NCBI GenBank assembly: GCA_934045075.1
Contig: OW203726.1
Coordinates: forward strand, 12,064,037-12,128,036
Length of the DNA stretch: 64,000 nt
Direction: 5' to 3'
Source of the DNA: Yponomeuta sedellus
Taxonomy: Eukaryota > Arthropoda > Insecta > Lepidoptera > Yponomeutidae
Program-made: the position numbers and the translations under genes
Part shown: piece after piece, positions 22,600 through 32,867 of the stretch
How positions within the stretch are numbered: position 1 is the stretch's first letter
Layout: the number at the start of each line of letters is the position of its first letter
Notes under the pieces: generated by a model
Seen by the model: only the letters and a program-made list of their open reading frames with translations
Database searches by the model: none
Told to the model about the DNA's origin: nothing

Positions 22600-22966
22600 A
22601 TGAAGTGCTCGTGGACTAGCCGAACCAAATGATTGGTATCAATCACTTGAGTTAAGCAACAACGGGCGCGGTCAGGTGCAGGATGGGTGACCGTCCCGTG
22701 ACTACCGCTAGTGGCATTTTTTTCGAGCGTTTCCGTGCCTCGCAAGGCACGTTAAGCCGTTGGTGCCGGCTGTCAAGTAATGGCAGTCGTTAAGCCATGT
22801 CAGAGGCCTTATGTGCGGCTTGATAACTTCTGACAGTAAGGCCCGCCACTCTCTTACAATCCTCCACCAACCCGGACTTGGCCCCCGTGGTGGAGTATGG
22901 CCAAACCTGCCTGTGATGCAGGAAGAGACCCGTGCCCCAGCAGTTGGGTTACAAGGGTTGATATCG
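22600..22966 (+). mobile_element. 5S rRNA-derived SINE-like repeat
   Basis: The head holds GTTAAGCAACAACGGGCG and GGATGGGTGACCGTCCC, which match the internal promoter and 3' half of animal 5S rRNA with changes. The body has TTGGTGCCGGCTGTCA, GGCGGCTTGATAACTTCTGA-like and CCCGTGCCCCAGCAGTTGGG segments shared with 63125 and 54630. It is not a usable 5S gene because the 5' half is degenerate. It ends ~15 nt from a sif splice donor. Confidence 0.72.
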
Positions 22967-22982
22967 ATATCGAATGACTCAC

Positions 22983-23131
22983 CCAGCCTTCCTGACGGCG
23001 CCGGTGCAGTTGAAGGAGGCGGCGGCCGCGCCGGTCTGCTTCCCCTTGTAGGGCGAGTTCATCGCGCTCTCGCCGGCCTCGTCCTCGTCAGAGACCGCTG
23101 TCGTCAGCGACATGCGGTCATCGTCCGATAT
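22983..23131 (-). CDS. sif: still life (sif) exon: acidic/serine linker before the first PH domain
   Basis: This 149-nt exon starts in phase 0 and ends in phase 2 (49 codons plus GG). It encodes [18 protein letters not shown] through [11 protein letters not shown]. The acceptor (GTGTCTCCCGCGGCAG) has a good pyrimidine tract and the donor is GG/GTGAGT. The sequence is the conserved acidic-then-basic linker just ahead of the PH domain of still life. It should be the common acceptor for two upstream routes: exon 60321-60453 and the alternative first exon 31923-32867. Both end in phase 0 and so join it in frame. A 5S-rRNA-derived SINE ends ~15 nt downstream of its donor. Confidence 0.92.
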
Positions 23132-25124
23132 CTGCCGCGGGAGACACAGGCTTTATAAACGTGCATAGGGACTGCTGGACTGATTTGATTTGAAAATCGT
23201 TTATTGCACAATAAAACTTTTGGTGATGGAGATACTGACTGCTCTAATGATGAAAATGATGGTAGATGACTGCTCTCTAGCAAATCAATAAAAACTCGCC
23301 ATCACTTCTGCAGTAGTTAACTAACTGCTGCAAAAGAACTGGCGTGTTTTCAATTCAGTTAAAAAGATTTCGAAGTACATCATACTTTTGCCGTTTGTCG
23401 TTATGTCATCTTACTTTAGGATGTAAAGTGCTATTGAAATGATGCAAAAAATAATGAAAAACAACTTTTCAGTATTGATATAATTAAAGTACTTCTAATT
23501 AGCAAAAGTTGTCACAATCTTGAAACTTGATTCGAGTTATCTTGTATAAAAAATAAATAAATGGTAAGTTCACTTTTACTGAACAATCAGTTTAGGTACA
23601 TGTTTCAGATTTTGCATTATTTCAATAACAAGTTGTATCTTTACAAAGGCCCATACCTTCCTCAGAGGAGAGACCCGTGCCCCTCGGTGGGGACATAATC
23701 GGTTGATGATGATGATCTTTACATAAGTCGTCGCCAACTGACTAAATTACCCATCCAAATAAACGCGTAGGTACTACGCGCAGTATTCGATTTTTACTAC
23801 GCGCAGTATTCGATTTTACATCATTACGTGGCGAGCCCAATAAAACATTGCCTAAAAGGTATTACTACTTAGCTAACTTTTTACTGAATTAAGAGCCGCC
23901 TTAAGGTGTAAATTTACCAAACTCTACCAGATCACGTTCTGAGCCACCTGAATTTTAGTTACTATATAAAGCTTGCGTAGAACGTGTAACCAAAATTGAG
24001 CACTTGTTTAGCGAACTATAGGCAACTAGTCAACCTTTTTATTTAATCGTCTGTATATTCGACCTTCACTTAATTTAATTGGATGCCGCAGCGTCTCGAA
24101 GGCGGCATTGCGTTGGCAACGTCACTATCTACGGTTAATAATTCGATGGCTAATTAAATAAATTGGCGGCGAATCAATCAATCGATTTTCTGTACTTTAC
24201 TCAAGACTCCCAAAATGGGTAGACTCATTTTGATGAGCTTTTCTTTGTGTATTTGTTACCTTCACTTCATTAAAAACTTCAAAATCGTAAAAAAATATCA
24301 CTTGTAGCATCTTAAGGCCGTAGGAGAAAATCACGCTACTAATGCGCTGGCACAATAGTAAAAAGAATATATAGAAGAATAGAGCGTTTTACTATTTAGT
24401 AATAATGTCACTAAACTAAACTAATGGTGTGACCTTAGCTGACTAAGCTGATTCTAATAAGGCTGAGATTAAACCTACTAGATATATGCCTTTGCTTTTA
24501 CAGTTGGGCAAAAAGTAGTGGGTGGAGGTGGTAGGGTGGAAGAGTAAACTAAAAACAAAGTGGAGTAAAAGTATACGAGTAGATGGAGAAGTTATTTATA
24601 TCCTCTCCAAAGTTAGTACAATTGAACAGTACCTCCTGCATAATATGTAGATACATATCTACCTCAAAACAAACCTATTATTTTCTCCGCAGGCCGCAAC
24701 ACTGTTTGATCTAAAATTCACATTTGTAGACCTGAACACGGAACAAGGGCGGCTTTACCGCTGCAAATATTTTCACCTATAATTTACTAGGGAAATTGAA
24801 GCTGTTTTTGGAGCGTGTGTAAAATGCGATGTACTATACGACACGTATCTTATTATTATTATTTTAATTCTTTATTGCACTAATTACATGAGTAAATATA
24901 CAAGGGCGTGTTTAATGCAAGAAGCGTTCTCTCCTAGCAAACCTTTGGTATTGAAGATACTGGCAAAGGGTAGTGCAAGAAAAAAAAGAAATATATATTA
25001 TGTATTTTTTTAAAGTTTTAATTATGAGTTTACAGCATAAAATAAACTTTTTTATTTATCTGTATAGTTTTGTGCTTTATTTATAATTGTTATGTGTGCA
25101 ATAAATTTGATCCGTATAGGAGAA

Positions 25125-25385
25125 CGCAGACTTGCCCGCACCGCACGCATTGCAGTCGCCGCAGTCATCGCATTTGTCAATGGCGTCGCACACCCGTCCA
25201 AACCGTAGTTACCGCAGTCGTTCCCTTCGCTGCACGCATTTTACACTGTATTTCGACGACCGCGCCGCGCTGGCCGCTGCGTCCGATGCGGTCGGGTCGG
25301 CGCAGGTCAGTTCATCAGCTGGAGTTCAGCTGCTTCAGATACTGCGGCGACCGCGGCGAATGGGTGCACGAGGATACACATAACT
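25125..25385. other. unexplained GC-rich segment, possible decayed coding sequence
   Basis: About 260 nt is markedly GC-rich inside AT-rich intron. The minus strand reads CDAIDKCDDCGDCNACGAGK in a short open stretch with a stop just upstream. The plus strand has two overlapping frames of ~80-107 codons. No splice sites fit either, and no family is recognised. It could be an old processed pseudogene or a GC-rich repeat. Confidence 0.3.
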
Positions 25386-25489
25386 TCATTTAAGAATTTA
25401 AAAGGGCAACTGCAATACGCGAGCCCCAACCAGGTCTGCGTTCACCTTTACATCAACATTTGTGGTATTGTAAATTGGTATTTCTTAAT

Positions 25490-25600
25490 GATTCGCGATA
25501 CTCATACATAGTTTTATATTACGGCGGGAAATAAGGTAATTACGTTTTACCTAATAAATAATCGCGATTTTACCCGTTATATATATAACTATATTTGTGA
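25490..25600. repeat. dispersed MITE-like repeat, second copy
   Basis: TTTCTTAATGATTCGCGATA, CTCATACATAGTTTTATATT and TTTACCTAATAAATAATCGC match the 31441 copy in order, with a shorter middle. Confidence 0.6.
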
Positions 25601-26277
25601 CTTGATTGTACTCGTAGAAATACTACTCATAAACTGTAAATTGAAGTTTCGTGAGGACACTTAAGTACCTAATGTGTCAAGTCTCATTTCTCAGCATTGA
25701 AAACCACCAATCCGCTGTAGGCGCGAGAGATTAAGCGGCCATAGAAAACCAGCTGCCAGCCACTTCAAAAAACAAATTCACAGTGTTTTCACCATCATCA
25801 TCAACCCATTATGTCTCCACGGAGGGGCACGGTGAAGGCTTGTAAGACTAGCTACTGGTCTTACTCTTAGAAGTTTTCGAGCCGCCAAAGGCCTCTGGCT
25901 TGGCGTAACGATATTGTTTTACTTGTTAGATAATTTTTATCGACGATTAATATGAACAGTTAATATGGATGTCTAAATATTCAGAGATGTCACACATCAA
26001 GCAATACGTACAATGTGATATTGTTGCTGGTAGCAGCTGGACTTATATGGCCCACTATGCATACTCTCTCTTTGAGTGCCTTTGCCATGGTTGAGGATCG
26101 CGATTCCCTTTGCTTTAAACGTAACTTCATAGAAATAAGGGTCAGTATCCCAACTCAATATGCACAACTAATTCGCTTCACCGCCGTAGCACTGGGTGGC
26201 TTTGGGTAGCTTAAATCACTGAATGCGAACACGATCGAACTCACGTGCGAACGGCGCTAGTGAATAGCACTGCTGCA

Positions 26278-26445
26278 TGATTATATTCTTTTTGTTGCAC
26301 TAACACGTGCTAAGAGGTTCAAAATTTCACTGATGCCGGTACTTGCCCATTAGCTCAGTTGGGAGAGCGCTGGCATGGTTAGCCAGAGGTCGCGGGTTCG
26401 TGTCCCGGCATGGGTGGAATTTTTAGCCTCTAAATAGGTTTTTGA
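26278..26445 (-). mobile_element. tRNA-related SINE, tail on minus strand
   Basis: Perfect 12-bp direct repeats AGCACTGCTGCA flank it (26266-26277 and 26446-26457). The tRNA-like head reads on the plus strand (GCCCATTAGCTCAGTTGGGA, then GCGGGTTCGTGTCCCGG). The TTAGTGC/A-rich tail points the other way, so in the tail's orientation the tRNA module is antisense. Confidence 0.75.
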
Positions 26446-26744
26446 AGCACTGCTGCAGTGAGCCGTATACAGCTTGTGGCGGCACAACACTACAGCCCAG
26501 GCGCCAGAGATGTCTGTGGCGGTCGCGCGGGGGAGCGACGAGAACCTGCTCCCATTCCTGCGCAGCCGCCGCAGTGCAAAGTCGATTGGCTTCCGCGTAC
26601 CACCTGTGCCACGCTGCTTAAAAATCTCGTTATTATTTTCGCGTATCGATCTTTTTGACCTCTGTTAAAACTGACAAGAGCACCCTATCACCTCAAGCTC
26701 ATTATTAAAATAAAGCAGAACCTGAAATCTCTTACTTCAAATGC

Positions 26745-26910
26745 TTGGCCGGTCTAGCGATCTAAGTCTAGCGAGATCTGATTGCCATGCCGGATCGTGA
26801 GATCGATTCCTACAGGGGGCCGCCGTACATTTGTACAAGTGATCTCCGTCTGGGTTTATTTCTATGTATGTGATGTCCGTTTCCGGATATGGGCGGTTCT
26901 AATTGTCAAT
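26745..26910 (+). repeat. tRNA-derived SINE-like repeat, unassigned family
   Basis: The GCCGGTCTAGCGATCTAAGT head and GTGAGATCGATTCCTACAGG B-box-like part precede GGGTTTATTTCTATGTATGT and GATATGGGCGGTTCTAATTG. It is a single copy in this window. Confidence 0.45.
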
Positions 26911-27724
26911 ACGAAAACATTTATTAGGGGAAAAACTTAGAATTACGAAAATAATAATTATCAGCTCCAATTATCAAAAAATATCCATTCTAAAGTACCT
27001 ACAAGATCTACATGTTGGTAGAGCCCGAAAAGTTTTTTAATTGATCTAAATTCCAAATTGTTCTTGAATTGTAATTAAATATGGGTAGGATCCCACGATC
27101 AGAGATGAATGTACTATCTACCTGTACAGTTGTGAGACGGTCCCCCATTCATGCACTGAACGTGACCGTTTAAGATCACTCCGGCAGTTGGGGCTACGAG
27201 CGATTCTATTTTACCTTACCTCATTTATCTGTAATTGAGAATTTAGGAATATTGCAAAAAAGGCAAGAAAATACTTTTACTCAGAGTATCAATGGAATGC
27301 GATGTTCGCCGTATTATTTTCAAGTGCAACGTAAATTGTTGCTTACTACATAACTTACAGTAGCCGATACAGTAACAATTAAATGGTCTTTATAAAAACA
27401 GTTAGACTTAAAAAAAATGTTTGTATTTTAAAAAACATTGTCGAACGATCTAACCGAACTTTTAATCTAATCTCGCTCGCAAACCATTTTTCTCTCTAAC
27501 ATTTTTAAAGATTGTAAAAAATATGATTTTAATAAATGTGGTCTGAGGCTTTTCTAGATAATAAAATAACGGAGATATTAAATTTTTTTCAATTCCCGTA
27601 CTTAGTTTTTGACAGCGAGAATTTGTTCCCAATTTTATTTTATTTTAGTATCTTGTCTTTTCAATAAAAATCTAAGTATAGGATGACAAAAAAAATTCTT
27701 AAATGTTCGTAGTTTTGATAACTA

Positions 27725-27965
27725 GAGCCTTAGACCACATTTATCAATTGTACTCATATTTTCACAATAATTAACTTTGTAAGAATGGTAACAATAACAT
27801 CTTCCACATAACACGATCACTTGTTCTAGTCCCAAAGTACCCTGTGCCATGGTAACCAAGAAAGGACAGCAGAAACATAGAAAAACACCCAGATTGAAAC
27901 CATTTGGGCCCCAACCAGTGGGAATCAAACCCACAATCTCCGGTGTGGTAACCAGACGTGTTATC
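27725..27965 (-). repeat. old, diverged tRNA-derived SINE
   Basis: Minus strand: a GGTTTGATTCCCACTGGTTG B-box-like part and a CCATGGCACAGGGTACTTTG body match family 1 at low identity. Confidence 0.5.
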
Positions 27966-30900
27966 GTCTGATCAAAAAGGTAGTCAATGTATCAATCAGA
28001 AAGTATAAGTGATGCAGAATTGATGCAAATGTACAGCGTAATAGGTAATCTGTCAAACTATGCTAAATTTACTGACTTTTTATTGCAGGTAGCTTAATTC
28101 GGCATTGCAAAAATAGTTTTCAGGTTTTGCGTTTGAAAACATCATAACACGTTGTAAAGTCTGTCTATGTGTTTGGAACATTTGAGGTTCTCCTCAAAGC
28201 ATTGAAAGGCGACGAGCTCTAACTAAATGCAAAATGCACATTCCTGTCAAGCCGCAACACTGTGCGCAGCAACCCTAACGACATTACTTGCTTAGTCGTA
28301 GCTATATCTGCGCTATAACGCACTTAAGCTGGGCTGGAAGCGGGAGAACCTTTACCCCCTCCTCCCCCTGTGAAAATTGTTACTTCGCCACGTCCACACA
28401 CCTGCCTAGCTACGGTATGCTACGCTACTACGGGCTACGCCGCTCGCAATGGTTGCTACGTCGCTCGCTCGCTACGCGCGCAGAACTCTAAAACGAAACG
28501 AGGTTGCGCGAATTTTAGGATTGAGTCTTCCATAAAAAATTGGCGCTGGCATTGCCTTATAAATAAAACGGCACGATTTTTTCTTTCTTAAAATGCCCAC
28601 GAACGATAAAACCTATAAACTCGGAACTAGGTCAGCAACATATTGGAGAAAATATTACAAAAAGTCAACCTATGGGTCCCTATATTTTTTCGGCGCCGTT
28701 ATTGGAATAGGATACTTTCATCGAAACAATTTTGCTTAGAAGAAAAGAATTTGGACGAACAGTAATAAAATTGAAATATTATTGCCTCGGGCGATTTGTG
28801 CTAAAAATAAATTACAATAAGTGATTGGTCCCTACCTAAAACATAGTATCAGGAGTTGATATAATATTAATAAGGGCAATGTAATCAATTCGTTATCACA
28901 GTCCCGGTTGATAATGAGAGCAATTTTATGTAGTACAAAATTACTTTGTTTGTAATTTTAGTATAGGAAATATAGTATGCAAATAAAGTGATTCTAATTG
29001 AATGAGGGTTGAGCGTTTGCGTTAGTGCGCCTTTGAGGCGCGCACAATAGCGAGGCGGATGCAGCCAGCAGCCCTACACCTCGATGGCCCTCCACGCTCC
29101 TGCCCGCGGTGCAGTCACCTAAGCATCCACAAAAAGAATACATGCCAGCCCATGCTACGACATTTCATCATATAAGTACTCCCATAGATTATAAACTAAG
29201 AATATGCAAGAAATAACGTCACAGGCAACTCATCGTGAAATTAAAACCTTCACTTAGATTTTTAAACGAAATCGTTAAGTGACCTCTTGAGAGTTAAAAA
29301 ATAGTTATAAAGTTAAGCGGAGCATTTGCAGTAGACCTGTTTCAGCGGGATTTGCTGTTTTGGAATAAAGTTGCCTGCAGGTAACTATATACTTTACTTT
29401 GTGGTATGATGATGGTGATGGAAGAATTTAATGTGTAACCAGGCGTTCAAAATCAACGATTCGAGTTATTCTGGATATACCATAATGTAAATATTAACAT
29501 ATAAGAGCAAAGAAGAGCGAGGCAGACTTGGATAAAAAAAAGGGCTTACTCAAGTTAAAATTTTGCGACGACTCAAAAAAAGAGTGGGGACTCTTCGCAC
29601 TCAAATTACAAGTGGAACTTCGGTGTTCTATAATGTACCAAAAAAATGGCACCTTTACAAAAATATATATCACGAGTACTAGATGACCCGGCAAAGGTTG
29701 TTATGCCATATTAATTAAGCCTACAACCTATTCTCAGACCTACCAAATATACACAATAACAATAAAGTTTATAAAAATTGCTAAAGCTGTTTTGAAGGGG
29801 TTCGAAAACAAACTCTGTGACACGCGATTTTTATATATTTAAAGATTACGACAGAAGGTGGTGGATCTCACTCGTAAAACCTGTCTCGCTCACTCACAAA
29901 ACTTGTTTGGTAAAGTAACGTAAATTTTTCTGTTAAAATGTTTTACTTTGTGTAAAAACACTAAAATGTTTTTCATTTAAAACATGTTATAAATTTATTT
30001 CTTAATTATTTTGCATATTTTCGAAAGAAATCAGTAAACTCATTCATTTCTTTTTCATCTCAATTTTTTTTCAGTAAACAATGATTTTCTGTGAGGAATA
30101 GACAACGTTTTCTTTTTTGTTTGATTGTCAGTTTAGTTTAAAGTTAAAATAATTTTTCATCACTAACGAAAAAAAAGTTACTTTATTATAATTTACTTTC
30201 AACTATTTCTTTAATGTAACATGGATATGGGCAAAATATTTTCTATTATTAATGATAATGAAAAATAATGGCTAAATAGCTGGCCGGCTACAGAAAAAAA
30301 ATTGGCGGGAAAGCCGCAATCCGATCTTCATTTATTTTGTCAAGTTTTGTTTATACTTTCGTTATGAAAAACACATTGTTTACCTCGGACATAAGTGATA
30401 TATTTTTCCATTAAAACAAAAAAGTCCTCTAATTAAGTCGTTAATTGTGCGCCAAGTGCCGCTTCAATTTTTATAGTAATCGCTTTTTTTAATATTTTTT
30501 TAACAGTAACAATTTAATATTGTTTCAAGTCATGTTCATTTGAACCTTGAAAATTTTAATTTTATTTTTATAAATAAAAAAGTATTTAGATAATTTTTTT
30601 CCTGGATTTTCCAGCGCAAAAAAAAATGTTCTGAGGACAACGAGAGGAATGTGTTTCTTCAACGATGATAAGACTAAGTAAGAAGAAAGCCAATTTTTAA
30701 AAATGGATATACTAAAATAACAACCTTTTTTGGGTCACGTGCTTATTCGTCATCATTTGATACTGTACCTCTTTCAAGGCATAGCCAACTTTTCTACCAC
30801 CCTGTATATTGTGAACTTGTTACTTCAGGTACGTTCCATTTATACAGATTTGATCCCCGAATATAATGTTCCAAGCCAGCCGAAGTGTAACAGCTGCCTA

Positions 30901-31440
30901 TTCTTTGTGTGTACACGGATTTAGGTTGAATAAAGGAAAGTCGAAGAATATGAATATTTTACAGAACAAAAAGCAATTTAGGAATACTTGACATCACTCA
31001 CGACGCAGATACTCGTTATTATTTCATACTTTTTTGTTACGGTAAGTGGATTTTCATTGCATGTATATAATGGACATGCTGAGTTGTATAAGTAGGGCTT
31101 TATCTCTTTTTAGAACTCAATACCCAATACGAGCTCAATGTCATAATATTACGTAAATATTTCCCTAAATAAGGCATATCTTACAAAAATAAAAATACAC
31201 TTTTGTCTGTAATGATTGACAGTAATGGCCAAAAAAGTGATAATCGGAGTGTTGGATGATTCCACTATTCACTAAGCTCATTATTGTACCTAAATCGAAA
31301 ACACTTCAAATCGATACGATATAGATTTAAGTAGGATAAAAGTGAACTTTTAGAATTGTTAGATATTGACGAGGTGATTACTTACGACTTTGTTAGTTAC
31401 CTAATTCCTCGGCTACATAAAAAAAAAATCAATAGACCAT

Positions 31441-31590
31441 AGTATTTCTTGATGACTTATACACAGTTATATATTAAACGGTACACCCGTTTAATATAAT
31501 TATAACTATGATAACCACTGAAGTGGCGAGTACAGATTATTTATTATGTAATTACGATTTACCTAATAAATAATCGCGATTAGACCCGTC
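31441..31590. repeat. dispersed MITE-like repeat (ACCTAATAAATAATCGCGAT family)
   Basis: Contains TTTCTTGATGACTTATACAC, AGTTATATATTAAACGG, an internal inverted AACGGTACACCCGTTTAAT, and TTTACCTAATAAATAATCGCGATT. Similar segments are at 25490-25600 and 21770-21870. Confidence 0.6.
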
Positions 31591-31922
31591 AAAATATCAT
31601 GTAAGTATTCTAAACATCTTTTTTTATTTTTGAACAAAAGAAGGTCTTAGGTAATTTTTCCCTCTGTTCCAACTATATCGGCGAAACACAAAAAAATAAT
31701 TACGGCCAGGACTGTTGGAAAATAATTGCCCTCATTAGCTGCAATTTCTCCACTTGAAAACTAAGTGAAATAAGGTCAGGCGTCGTTTTTATCTACTTTA
31801 GACGCTCTACCCATTGTATGTCGTCGCGTATTATATCTGAGCCTAGATTGTAACGTCGACTATCAATAGTATAACAGTAAATGTCAGGACTCTTCAATTA
31901 ATATTCAAGACGATTCCCTTAC

Positions 31923-32867
31923 CTTTCTAAGGAATGCTTCGTTGCAGGTCTGCGCAGTGCCTTTCCAGTGATAATGGCGGTACCTAACGTTGCCTAGCAA
32001 CCGAGCGCCTCGCAGAATTGAGACATCGTATACGATGCGCCGGATGTTGAGCACGTCGGTACGCTTCTTGTACTTATTGAGCTTGCGCCGACGCACCATG
32101 CGCTCATCCGGCTCGGAGTATTCACCCGTACTGGTCAGTCCCTCTTCCGCCGCCCACGCACTTAACACGCTCTCAATAAAGCTGAACAGCTGCTGCACGT
32201 TGGGCTCTAGTTTACTTGGTATGAACAGATACGGTGAAACCGTTTTCTTGGTTACGATTCTTTCAAGTTTCTCTCCCGCTTCGATCGGTTCTTTTTGAGG
32301 ACTGGGTTCAATCTCTGGCGGAGGCTGCACGTCGTGGAATGGACACGTGTGTATTTTATGGTGATGATGGTGATGGTGGTGGAGATGTTTCACTTTTCGT
32401 CTGGATTCTGTGGAGCTCGCACAGCTGGCGGCGCCACCGCCACCGCTACCTTCTCCGCGATCGGCCGTCTCGCCGCTGCTGGAGTGCGAGTCTCCGCTGC
32501 GCTGGCGACGCGGCTTTGGACGACCATTGCTGACCGCGAGTGCGCCGAAGGCTCCAGCGGCAAGGCAACAGTGGTGCGCTACGCAACAGTAGCGCGCATC
32601 ATCTTTCTGCACACCGGTGATTGCCTGGTGGCAGAAGGAGACATCAGGCACGCGCGCGCCGAGTGCGGTGAGATGTGCACGGTCAGCGCACACCTGCATG
32701 AGTAGGTTCTCGCCAAAGTGCACGGTCTTGTGACGGCGGCGGCGCGTGTGCATGGCGGAGTTGCTGCCGGCGAGCGAGGGCGGTGCGGAGGCGGAGGCGG
32801 GCGCCTTGCCGCGCGGCGCGGGGCGCGCGCAGCGGGCCGGCGGCGCGCGGTGCGTCTCCACCATCAT
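31923..32867 (-). CDS. sif: probable alternative first coding exon of still life
   Basis: A 945-nt open frame (315 codons) begins MMVETHRAPP in a good translation context (GCCAATGATGG). It ends ...CNEAFLRK at a strong AAG/GTAAGG donor in phase 0, exactly what exon 22983-23131 needs. An in-frame stop lies ~45 nt upstream of the ATG, and no pyrimidine-rich acceptor is visible there, so this reads as a first exon. The protein is Arg/Ala/Ser-rich at first, then has an HFGENLLMQVC segment, Cys/His-containing stretches, eight consecutive His (32358-32387), a helical part (PNVQQLFSFIESVLSAWAAEE) and a basic segment RRRKLNKYKKRTDVLNIRR. No catalytic domain is recognised. The region is CpG-rich, like a promoter. 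Belonging to sif is inferred from strand, position and phase; an independent gene sharing a later exon is possible. Confidence 0.68.

Larger units (their letters stand above)
16744..22982. other. sif intron holding the nested H15 gene
   Basis: Contains the H15 gene (17314-17637), SINE copies (16865, 18407, 20902), the shared repeats at 17790 and 22205, the MITE-like 21770 copy and the 5S-derived SINE at its 3'-gene-side end. I see nothing in 18610-19490, 19550-20900 or 21200-21760. Confidence 0.6.
23132..31922. other. sif intron between the alternative first exon and the common exon
   Basis: Contains a 5S-SINE-type tail (23650-23716), a minus-strand non-LTR-type tail (24860-24985), the GC-rich segment at 25125, the 25490 and 31441 MITE copies, and SINE-like copies at 26278, 26745 and 27725. 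From 28620 to 31430 the sequence is very AT-rich and I see nothing. Confidence 0.55.

Noticed and set aside
22640..22710. Possible 5S rRNA gene
   Set aside because: Only the promoter half resembles 5S; the rest is the SINE body, and the 5' half is degenerate.
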